From Fratercula arctica (lineage: Eukaryota > Chordata > Aves > Charadriiformes > Alcidae), in contig CANTUZ010000026.1 of the NCBI GenBank assembly GCA_947846985.1, positions 56,712,730 through 56,776,729 on the forward strand: 64,000 nucleotides of DNA, given 5' to 3'. Positions 54,336 through 62,145 of this stretch are shown here, piece by piece (positions within the stretch are counted from its first letter, which is position 1; the number at the start of each line of letters is the position of its first letter). Under the pieces are notes generated by a model that searched no databases, had not been told where the DNA came from, and worked only from the letters and a program-made list of their open reading frames with translations. Both the position numbers and the translations under genes were made by a program.

Positions 54336-55163
54336 AAGCAATAGCATCGCATAGTTTTTATCATCAGGGACATCGTGCTCTAAAACACCAGTTTAATCTT
54401 AGGAACGCTAGGACTCACGATATTATTGCAGCCTGCCCCGATTGTCAAGATCAACATGTACCTATATATTATGGCACTAATCCCCGAGGACTACGTGCTT
54501 TACAGCTTTGGCAAACTGATGTCACACATAGTCCTGAATTCGGCCGTTTGAGGTATATACATGTATCAATTGATACGTTTTCTTCTGCCCTCGTAGCCAC
54601 TGCTCACACTGGAGAATCGGCTCGAGACGCCCTGCGCCATTGGCAGCGTGCATTTTCTGTTTGAGGTGTCCAAGACTGATAATGGTCCTGCTTATATAAG
54701 CAAAAAAGTAACTTGTTTTTTACAACTCTGGGGGGTCACACATGTCGCAGGTATCCCCCACTCACCCATGGGTCAGAGTATTGTCGAGCGTGCACACAGT
54801 ACCTTGAAACGCCTTTTACAAAAACAAAAAGGGGGAATGATAGGGGAAACCCCTGAAGCACGGTTAGCTAAAGCTGTCTATGTATTAAACTTTTTGCAGA
54901 TTGCTGATGATACTCCTGCTGCGACGCCACCCCTCCTTCGGCGCTTTGGTTCTCTTGTGACCCAGGAACGGGTGGGTCCTGGAGCAAAAGTGCTGATGCG
55001 GGACCTCAGGACAGGACAGTGGTTGGGCCCGCATGCCTTGACCACGTGGGGAGGGGGTTATGCTTGTGTTTCCACAGATCATGGACCACGGTGGGTGCCC
55101 GCAAGATACGTCCACCCGTATTTGAAGATAACCGGGACGGGGGGACGAAGCGAACCGGCATGA
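54336..55163 (+). pseudogene. ERV integrase, more complete copy
   Basis: The HHCC zinc-binding domain (HQGH...H, CPDC; about 54,350-54,455) is followed by the core with the first Asp (WQTDVTH, about 54,515), a TGA/frameshift at about 54,650-54,664, the second Asp (TDNGPA, about 54,678), and the Glu (VERAH, about 54,788) spaced as in a DD35E enzyme. The C-terminal SH3-like region (VLMRDLRTGQWLGP, RWVPARYVHPYL) ends at 55163. All three catalytic residues are present but split over two frames. env starts at the overlapping end, as usual. Confidence 0.8.
54826..54838 (+). other. candidate central polypurine tract
   Basis: aaaaagggggaat inside integrase copy 2 is identical over 13 nt to the 3' polypurine tract (56371-56383). 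It lies just after the catalytic Glu codon, a position similar to that of the lentiviral central tract. Confidence 0.45.
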
Positions 55164-55740
55164 CGAGTCCGGCCACTTTGTTCATATATTCGCCTTCATT
55201 GTTCACCTTAACATATTTACTGCATTCTCCTCAGGCGTTTGGATTCCACCTCAACCAAAGAAGAATGTATGGGTCACCCTGGCTAACTTAACGGGCCAGG
55301 ACACGCTTTGTTTGTCAACCTCATCACCGGGAAATCCATTCTCAACGTGTCTGGTGGGACAGCCCCTAGACGCCTGGCCGGTGCCGGAGTCCCTGAGGCA
55401 GCAGTTGACAAAAGAAGGTGGGGTAGTCGATAATAGGGATGCTTGGGTACCCTATCTGCAACACAGTAACCTTGAACCTCAAGAACTGGAATTACTGGGT
55501 TCTGTTGAAATGGATTACTGCTCATATTTTAATTATAGTGGCAAAAATCAGTCAGACGTTCAATGTGTTAATTCCAGTCTGTTTATAGAAATGAATCCAC
55601 TTGGTGAAACTACACATCAACCAATATTTCTAAATCTACTAACCACCCTCTTAGCTTGCCAGCAGGAATCTTTCTCATCTGTGGAGATAGAGCATGGCCT
55701 GGCATCCCCTCTCATATTAAAGGGGGCCCCTGTAGTTTAG
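55162..55740 (+). pseudogene. ERV Env surface subunit (frameshifted)
   Basis: A hydrophobic leader-like start (MTSPATLFIYSPSLF, about 55161) changes frame near 55,225-55,310. The main frame then contains WVTLANLTGQDTLCLS and several N-glycosylation sites (NYS, NQS, NSS), ending at a stop at 55738-55740. This is shorter than a typical alpharetroviral surface subunit, so it is probably internally deleted. Confidence 0.65.
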
Positions 55741-56408
55741 GAAGATTAACCCTACTAACACCAAATACCTCTATGATTGTGCAGCACTACAGGTGTCCAA
55801 AACGAAGTGCTCATGCATTCCGAAGTACCTGCGATGACAATGTGCAATTTTGGAACCCTGGAGAAATAATCGCGGCATCCTTTTTAGCCCCCGGGGTAGT
55901 GTCAGCTAAAGCGCTCGCTACACTTAACAAACTTGGGTGTTGGCTGGCTAAGCAATCTAATGCTACTTCTCTGGTTTTGAGTGGCTTACTGCTAGATGTA
56001 GATTCAGTTAGACATGCCACACTGCAGAATCGAGCTGCAATAGATTTTTTGTTGCTGGCTCAAGGTCATGACTGCCAAGATTTTGATGGGATGTGCTGCA
56101 TGAACTTATCAGACCACTCTCGATCTATTCATGCACGCATTCAAGAGTTGATGGAACGAACACAACAGTTAAAGGAAGAGGATGGATTCTTCTCTCTTGA
56201 TCACCTTTTGCAAAACTGGGGACTCTCGGAATGGCTGGTTTCAATAGTCAAGGCAAGATTAATAATATTGTTGATAGTTGTAATTGTGCTGATGATGGTA
56301 CCATGTCTCATCTCCCTACTGCAAAGGGCCCTGCAGCGGGTAATGGGGGTGGCATTTGTAGCACAAATACAAAAAGGGGGAATTGTTGGGGATACGGCGG
56401 GTCCGTAG
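55741..56408 (+). pseudogene. ERV Env transmembrane subunit
   Basis: An open frame that continues into the 3' LTR. Order: basic cleavage-like CPKRS; a Cys-flanked internal hydrophobic stretch (NPGEIIAASFLAPGVV, then C), as in alpharetroviral internal fusion loops; the heptad region ending LQNRAAIDFLLLAQG; a CX6CC loop (CQDFDGMCC); a membrane anchor (LIILLIVVIVLMMVPCL); and a short tail. No intact link to the surface subunit in one frame, so not a working envelope. Confidence 0.72.
56371..56382 (+). other. 3' polypurine tract
   Basis: aaaaagggggaa directly precedes the 3' LTR start (56384). Primer for plus-strand DNA synthesis. Confidence 0.85.
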
Positions 56409-56767
56409 ACCCCTTGACAGAAGATACAGAGATTGCAGTGTATCCATAAGAGGGCCGCGAGTTGCGTCATATAAGGACAATGTAACCAAAAGAGTGAAGA
56501 AGAAGATTACCTCAGAGAACAAAGAGCAACTAGGCTGTGAGAAAGCTGGATTTTGAGCAACGTAGACAGGATTTCGATAACCGATCACATAGTAGCTATG
56601 AGCGCGCGTGCTATGTAACCTAACCAGTTGAAAGCATAGAAAGAATGCGTGAACAGCGCGTGAACAAGAGGTTAGATATATAAGAAAGCTAAGCTTGGAA
56701 TAAAAGAAGAACTCAACTTAACCCTTAAGGAGAGTCGTGTCGTTTGTCCGTCCCAACGGAAACAACA
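56384..56767 (+). mobile_element. provirus 3' LTR
   Basis: 384 bp. It starts tgttgggg and ends gaaacaaca, keeping the canonical TG...CA. TATA tatataa at 56677-56683 and aataaa at 56699-56704. It differs from the 5' LTR at 10 positions plus two 1-bp indels by eye. Confidence 0.92.
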
Positions 56768-56773
56768 CTGGAC
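56768..56773. repeat. provirus target-site duplication, right (ctggac)
   Basis: Exact match to 49557-49562. It shows that the two LTRs belong to a single integration event and that the flanks have not been swapped. Confidence 0.9.
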
Positions 56774-57269
56774 CATTCAGAATAGGCCACAGGGCCTGTC
56801 CGCATTGGTCTGACCTCCTAGAATGAGAGCATTTCTAGAATTGCCTTACAAAAAGTACGGCAGGTACACAGCACTAGTATCAAGCTGGTTGGCAAAACCC
56901 ACCGTGGTGTTCTAACACCCACAGTCTCTCTAGAGTACAGAAAAAGCAGGACATCACTACCTGATGCAGTTGGACTGTCTCAGCACAAATGCGGAACGGA
57001 TTAGAATTAAGGGATACGTACAGTCATAATTGCACAATTTATTTGGAGTCCCGGCCGAACCAGGGAACATAACTTCTTTTTGGGTGGAAGTATATGAGAA
57101 ACTGTTTCTCCAGAAGTGTATTGTCAGCAATGTATAACAGAGAAATAGACATGGTCTGTACCAAAAGCATTCTTAGCAGCTTATACAGCTGGCCTTGATA
57201 GGTTATTATTTCTAATAATGGAAGTAGAGATGGGAGATTTTGCTGTTGTTGTTGAGCTAGAGCCACTTA
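56774..57269. other. intergenic, no gene seen
   Basis: About 500 bp of unique sequence between the provirus and the next CR1 fragment. No supported feature. Confidence 0.4.
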
Positions 57270-57456
57270 TCCAGGATCATGTCCAGAGTGCTCTTCGACA
57301 TCCCGTCTCCTGTCACTGGGCACCACCGGCAAGAGCCTGGCTCCGTCTTCTTTGCAGCCTCCCTTCAGGCCTTTTTATGCCTTGATCAGATCCCCTGCGA
57401 GCCTTCTCTTCACCAGGCTACACAGTCCCAGCTCGCTCAGCTTTGCTCAGAGGATG
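57270..57456 (-). mobile_element. CR1 ORF2-tail fragment, minus
   Basis: Inverted CR1 segment (cctgtcactgggcaccaccg, gagcctggctccgtc, cttgatcagatcccctgcga). It matches the same stretch of the minus-strand CR1 at about 13037-13125. Confidence 0.75.
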
Positions 57457-57840
57457 CTCCGGCTCCTTAATGCTCAGGTTGCTCTGCGGTCGAGAAACAC
57501 ACGCACGCCCTGGAAAGCATCAAGGTCTTCAGTGGAGGCGACAGAGGTGGATGGTGAGGGGCCGCAGGCACACCGTGCCGTTGCGTGTGTCCGGAGCAGG
57601 AGCGGAGCCTGCTGGGAGGTGGCGTTGGAGGGCGCCGGAGCTGCACCCTGCTGCCTCTGAGCGCGGTTGGTCCCTGCAGGCCCGCTTCTGCCAGCCGAGG
57701 GCGAGTTGTCGGTGGGCCGCCTGCGCAGGTTGGAGCGGTGCTGCAGCGACCGGCTGCGGGCCCTCTCCATGGCCATCCTCCTGCACTGGGAGGGGGACAA
57801 GCCGATGACATACTACTCGTAGCTTCCTGCCAGGCCACTG
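57457..57840. other. unrecognised GC-rich, possibly coding block
   Basis: GC-rich sequence absent from the other duplicate's flank. On the plus strand a frame after a possible acceptor (ttggtccctgcag|g, 57679) reads GELSVGRLRRLERCC, then RALSMAILLHWEGDKPMTYYS, and ends at TAG (57820-57822). That looks like the end of a real protein. A 108-codon frame (57474-57800) exists on the minus strand. I recognise neither. It may be a relic terminal exon. Confidence 0.3.
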
Positions 57841-58073
57841 CTGACCAAAATTAAGGCCTAACATTAAGGGCACTGTCCAAATGCCTCTTTGTAAGGCTTT
57901 GAGAGGCTTGGGGCACGGACCACCTCTCTAGGAAGCCTGTTCCAGGGTTTGACCACCCAGGCAAGGGTGGGCATAGCCCCAGGAAAAGGGCTAGAAAGTA
58001 ACACGGGTGGGGATAGCAACGCCACCTGCACGGTTAGTGACACACCAAGACATTTTCTGCAGTCTTAAGACCT

Positions 58074-58079
58074 TTATTT
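58074..58079 (-). terminator. polyadenylation signal of RING gene 3
   Basis: AATAAA on the minus strand, at the position equivalent to 40859-40864 and about 110 nt after the stop of the gene at 58188. Confidence 0.75.
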
Positions 58080-58187
58080 GCTTTTACAGCCTGCTCATTA
58101 GACTCAGAGGGCCAGGGGCCCTTGAGGGCCAGCGCATGCCCCAGCTGCTGGCCCGGCGCTGGTTTCGGCAGTGCCTGGGGCGTTCTC

Positions 58188-59192
58188 CTAGTGCCTCCCG
58201 TGGGGTGGCCTCTTCTTGGCTGGAGAAGAGGCCTCGGGGCTGCCGTGCCTTCTCTTCGGGGCATGCCGTGGCCCCCCAGAGGAGCGTTCCCTGCTGCCGC
58301 TGGAAGTAGATGGAGTTGCGGCGGCATCCTGGGGTTCCTGCTGGAGCTCCTCTTGATCCCCGGGGACAGGAACGGGGGCAGAAAGAGGGCTGGTGGCATC
58401 CCCATGAAGGGCAGCTGCTGACATGCCGGGGAGGTCATCCATGCTGGTTGCTTCCACGCTGTCGGAGTGGGTCAGGCCAGCAGTAGGAGACCTTTCTTGG
58501 GAAGGAGCGGGGACGGGGGCAGCTGTGGGGCTCTCCTCCCGCTGCCTCGCAGCACGGCCGTTGTCCAGGGCCAGCAGACGGCGGGCCTCCCCGCTGCACC
58601 GTTGCACGGCAATGTCAATAAGCCGTCGGACAAATGTTGCCACGCCGTTTTGGAGGCAGGCTTCCATCAGCTGGACCATCATGTCTTCATCCAGCCCAAA
58701 AAGGGCCAGGAAGGGCGTGAGAATGTCCTCCGCTATGTCTGCCCGTGAACGCTGGCTCCCAAACATGCGTCGCAGCTCCTGACGCACCCAGGTCCGAATG
58801 GGCAGGAGGAGGGCTGGGTGGTCCTGGAAGAGCGATGCCCAGGTGCTGGGCTGGAGTCCGCCCAGAGGAGCCCCGGGCACCACTGCCACAGGCTGTTGCT
58901 CCCTCGCTGCGCGGCTGTGAGCAGCTGGATGTGCAGGAGCTCCTCCTGCCTGGTGGCTGACGACAGGTGATGCCGCAGGTGCTGTGACGACGTGCTCCTG
59001 GAAGTCGTCGTCCGTCCGCACCGAGTGCAAGATGGAGCAGATCCTCCTCTTGCAGAGGGGGCACTCGGGCTTGGTCTCAACCCAGCGCAGGATGCAGGGG
59101 TAGCAGAACTGGTGGAGGCATGGCATCAGGTAGCTGGGCTCCTCCCAGCTGCCCAGGCAGATGGGACAGCGGTCCTCCAGCTCCATGGCCAT
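58188..59192 (-). CDS. TOPORS-like RING-finger protein 3 (duplicate of gene 1)
   Basis: 334 residues from ATG 59192. All eight RING ligands (C9 to C47) and the SILHSVRTDDDFQEHV extension are unchanged from gene 1. I count 13 residue differences, concentrated in the middle helical part (for example R to G and A to V near QNGVATFVRRL) and the Ser/Pro-rich tail. The 3' splice site at 59278 is kept, with the frame open to the ATG. A second in-frame ATG lies two codons in (MAMELED). It appears intact and is probably expressed the same way as gene 1. Confidence 0.84.
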   Translation of the reverse strand: MAMELEDRCPICLGSWEEPSYLMPCLHQFCYPCILRWVETKPECPLCKRRICSILHSVRTDDDFQEHVVTAPAASPVVSHQAGGAPAHPAAHSRAAREQQPVAVVPGAPLGGLQPSTWASLFQDHPALLLPIRTWVRQELRRMFGSQRSRADIAEDILTPFLALFGLDEDMMVQLMEACLQNGVATFVRRLIDIAVQRCSGEARRLLALDNGRAARQREESPTAAPVPAPSQERSPTAGLTHSDSVEATSMDDLPGMSAAALHGDATSPLSAPVPVPGDQEELQQEPQDAAATPSTSSGSRERSSGGPRHAPKRRHGSPEASSPAKKRPPHGRH

Positions 59193-59498
59193 GTTCTCCA
59201 CGTTCTGCACTGGGCTGGGGGGAGCCGAGGGTGTTAAATTGCTCCCGCTCCCTGGCGCTGCAGCAGCCGGTGTCCCGCTAGAAGAGGAAGAGAGGCCACA
59301 GTCATTTGCTGGCTCCGGGCAGGGGTGGTAGAAATGCCCAGGTCCCTCAAGAAGGCAAGCCTCCCAGGTGCCCAGGCTGAGATTTCCCCTCCCAGCTCAC
59401 CTCCGCTGCTGCGAGCGCGCCTCCTGGGTGCCCCGGCTTGCTGGACCTGGCGGGGCCAGGGCAAGTCCTCGCGTGGCCCCTGAGGCACCCTCCCAGGT

Positions 59499-60428
59499 TC
59501 ACCGGTGGCGGGGTGGCTTCCTGGGGGGCTGGGAAGGGTCCTCAGGGCTGCCGGCCCTCCTCTTCGGGGCTCGCCGGGGCCCCTCAGGGGAGCGGTCCCT
59601 GCCCTGGCTGTGCCTGGAGGGCCCTGGCACAGCCTCCTCCGGCTCCTCTTCGTGCTCCCCACGGGTGGGAGCAGCGGTGGAGGGGGAGCTCGTGGGACCC
59701 CCGTGGGGAGCTGGGCTGGGAGCAGGAGACTCCCCTCGGGAGGCAGCGGGGACGGGGGCAGCCGCGGCACTGTCCTCCCGCCCCCCGGCAGCACGGGTGA
59801 CCCCCAGGCCCATGCGACGTGGGGCCAGCCCACTGCACCGGCGCACGACGGCCTCAATCAGCCGGCTGACAAAGGCCCTCGTGCGCCAGCCCAGGGAGGC
59901 CTGCAGCCGCTGGGCCAGAGCCTCCTCATCCAGCCCAAGGTGTCGCAGGCTGGACGTGATGAGGCTCTGCACTGCTGCTGCCTCCTGGGCGTCCTCCAAG
60001 AGCTGCCCTAGCTCCTGCTGCAGCCAGGGCAGCAGGGGCTGGAGGGCAGCCGGGTAGCGGCGGAAGAGGAGGGCATGGAAGCCCCCCTCTGGAGCCCAGG
60101 GCAGCGGCAACGCAGCTGCAGGCCGGGGTGCTGCCGGGGGACGGGGGCGGTGGGCGGCTGCCTGTCCCGACGCTCCTCCTCCCTGGTGGCGGACGACGAC
60201 TGATGGAGCCACAGGAGGTGAGATGACATGTTCCTGGTAGTCGTCGTCCGCCCGCACCGAGTGCAAGATGGAACTCACCCTCCTTTTACAGAGGGGGCAC
60301 TCGGGCTTGCTCTCAGCCCACCGCAGGATACAGGTGTAACAGAACCGGTGGAGGCATGGGAGCACATAGCTGGCCTCCTCCCAGCTGCCCAGGCAGATGG
60401 GACAGCGGTCCTCCAGCTCGGTGGCCAT
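59499..60428 (-). CDS. TOPORS-like RING-finger protein 4 (duplicate of gene 2)
   Basis: 309 residues from ATG 60428. It differs from gene 2 at only four positions by eye (MATEL/MAMEL, EAS/EPS, HRFC/HQFC, GAS/GAL). The HRFC change is next to, not at, a zinc ligand. The middle and tail are identical to gene 2. The 3' splice site at 60514 and donor at about 60636 are kept. The upstream exon frame has TAG at 60660-60662 and a 27-bp hairpin insertion, so if that exon is coding this copy must start at 60428. The stop overlaps a possible donor (cg|gtgaac), as in gene 2. Confidence 0.83.
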   Translation of the reverse strand: MATELEDRCPICLGSWEEASYVLPCLHRFCYTCILRWAESKPECPLCKRRVSSILHSVRADDDYQEHVISPPVAPSVVVRHQGGGASGQAAAHRPRPPAAPRPAAALPLPWAPEGGFHALLFRRYPAALQPLLPWLQQELGQLLEDAQEAAAVQSLITSSLRHLGLDEEALAQRLQASLGWRTRAFVSRLIEAVVRRCSGLAPRRMGLGVTRAAGGREDSAAAAPVPAASRGESPAPSPAPHGGPTSSPSTAAPTRGEHEEEPEEAVPGPSRHSQGRDRSPEGPRRAPKRRAGSPEDPSQPPRKPPRHR

Positions 60429-60728
60429 GCTCTCCACGCTCTGCGGTGGGCTGGGGGGAGCTGAAGATGTTAAATTGCTCCTGCTCCCTGGCGCTGCAGC
60501 AGCCGGTGTCCCGCTAGAAAAGGAAGAGAGGCCACAGTCATTTGCTGGCTCTGGGCAGGGGTGGCAGAAATGCCCAGCTCCCTCAAGAAGGCAAGCCTCC
60601 CAGGTGCCCAGGCTGAGCTTTCCCCTCCCAGCTCACCTCCGCTGCTGCGAGCGCGCCTCCTAGGTGCCCCGGCTGCCTGAACCTGGCAGGGCCGGGGCAA
60701 GTCCTCGAGTGGCTCTGGGCTCACGGAT

Positions 60729-60753
60729 GGAGAGTTGCAACAAGCAACTCTCC
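60729..60753. repeat. perfect hairpin inside a 27-bp insertion
   Basis: ggagagttgc, five-base loop aacaa, gcaactctcc: a perfect 10-bp stem. It is absent at the equivalent place in duplicate 1 (about 43512), where cacg joins directly to caggc. Confidence 0.9.
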
Positions 60754-61365
60754 AGGCAAGGCACCAGCACCAGGCTTCCCTCAGCACTCCAGCCTCGCAA
60801 CCTTGCTCGGCTGGAGTGTGGGCACAAACCGGCTGGGTGGGACTTGGTGCCCGCATATAAGCAGCGAGGGGCACCTGGTGACTTTCCATCGCTAGCTGCC
60901 ATCACAGTTCACCCCTCGGTGATGTCAGAACCCATTGCTCAGGGACATTGCAGCGGGCCAGCTTCCCTTGTGGTGCTCACCCCAGCAGTGCTGTGGCCAG
61001 AGCACACATGTCTGGGGCTACTGCAGCACCACTGCCCACTCCATCCATGCCCCCTTGCCTTGTCTCGTGCTCGGCATCAGTGTTTCACACCAGTCACCGA
61101 GGCCTCAGCCATGTCTTCCTGGGGACCCCTCAGCTCACTCTGGCTGTGGCAGACGTCTCCAGGCGCATGTGGCAAGAGGGTTCACTCGGTACCACCTTGT
61201 GCCTCCCTGGGAGGCTGCAGGACAAAGTCCCACAAGCTCTCCCCACACCCCAGCACTGCTGGCCAGCCCTCTGGGCTCCCCTGATTCCTCCCATGGTGGG
61301 GCATAGGCAGCCCCTGGCTCATTCTCATGGGTTTTCTCCTGTCTTTCTCACCTAGCCAGAGGACA

Positions 61366-62145
61366 CAAGGTCCTGCAGGGACCACAGTGTTGGTCAGGGC
61401 AATCTCAAGCACAAATACAGGTTGGGCAGAGAATAGATTGAGAGCAGCCCTGGGTAGAAGAACTTTGGATTGTTGGTTGATGAGAAGCTCAACATGACCC
61501 AGCAATGCACGCTTGCAGCCCTGAAAGCCAACAGCATCCTCAGCCACATCAAAAGAAGCATGGCCAGCAGGTTGAGGCAGGTGATTCTGCCCCTCTACTC
61601 TGCTCTCGTGAGACACCACCTGGAGTACTGTGTCCAGCTTTGGAGTCCTCAGCAGAGGAAGGACATGGACCTGGTGGATTGGGTCCAGAGAAGGGCCATG
61701 AAGATGATTAGAGGGCTGGAGCACCTCTCCTATGAAGACAGGCTGAGAGAGTTCGGGTTGTTCAGCCTGGAGAAGCGAAGACTCTGGGGAGACCTTATAG
61801 CGACCTTCCAGTACCTGAAGGGGGCCTACAGGAAAGCTGGGGAGCAACTGTTTGTCAGGGAGTGTAATGATAGGACACGGGGCAATGGTTTCAAACTGAA
61901 AGAAGGGAGGTTTAGATTGGACATCAGGAAGAAATTATTTACTGTAAGGGTGGTGAGGCACTGGAACAGGTTGCCCAGGGAAGTTGTGGATGCCCCATCG
62001 CTGGAAGTGTTCAAGACCATGCTGGATGGGGCTTTGAGCAACCTGGTCTAGTGGGAGGTGTCCCTGCCCAAGGCAGAGGGCTTGGAAGTAGATGATCTTT
62101 AAGGTTCCTTCCAACCTAAACCAGTCTACGATTAAGGAAAATCTA
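61366..62145 (+). mobile_element. CR1 LINE 3' fragment, young-looking
   Basis: Starts at caaggtcctgcagg, which aligns with CR1 body B at about 9186, and ends with the CR1 3' terminus (ggttccttccaacctaaacc, about 62103). It abuts the right edge of duplication copy 2 exactly. Confidence 0.88.
61470..62051 (+). pseudogene. CR1 ORF2 C-terminal tail
   Basis: 193 codons open to the natural ORF2 stop (ending ALSNLV, then TAG). It contains [20 protein letters not shown] and RTRGNGFKL...[10 protein letters not shown]. The RT catalytic part is missing, so this is a truncated copy of the post-RT domain. Confidence 0.8.

Larger units (their letters stand above)
49563..56767 (+). mobile_element. endogenous retrovirus, class II (alpharetrovirus-like), mosaic and defective
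   Basis: A 7.2-kb provirus with two LTRs, flanked by perfect 6-bp duplications ctggac (49557-49562 and 56768-56773). It has a primer-binding site after the 5' LTR and a polypurine tract before the 3' LTR. Internal order: Gag-like frame, an Env-TM fragment, an LTR-like remnant, an integrase fragment, RNase H, integrase, env. This is not the normal gag-pro-pol-env order. Protease, most of the reverse transcriptase and the capsid are not recognised. The LTRs differ by 10 substitutions and two 1-bp indels over about 384 bp in my hand alignment, so the insertion is not very recent. Stops and frameshifts in pol and env show it cannot replicate. Confidence 0.9.
57841..61365. repeat. segmental duplication, copy 2 (3.5 kb)
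   Basis: Collinear with 40627-44123 (see there). It begins inside a CR1 fragment (ctgaccaaaattaaggccta) and ends where a plus-strand CR1 begins (about 61366). The two protein pairs differ by 13 of 334 residues (genes 1/3) and 4 of 309 (genes 2/4) by eye. Confidence 0.92.
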
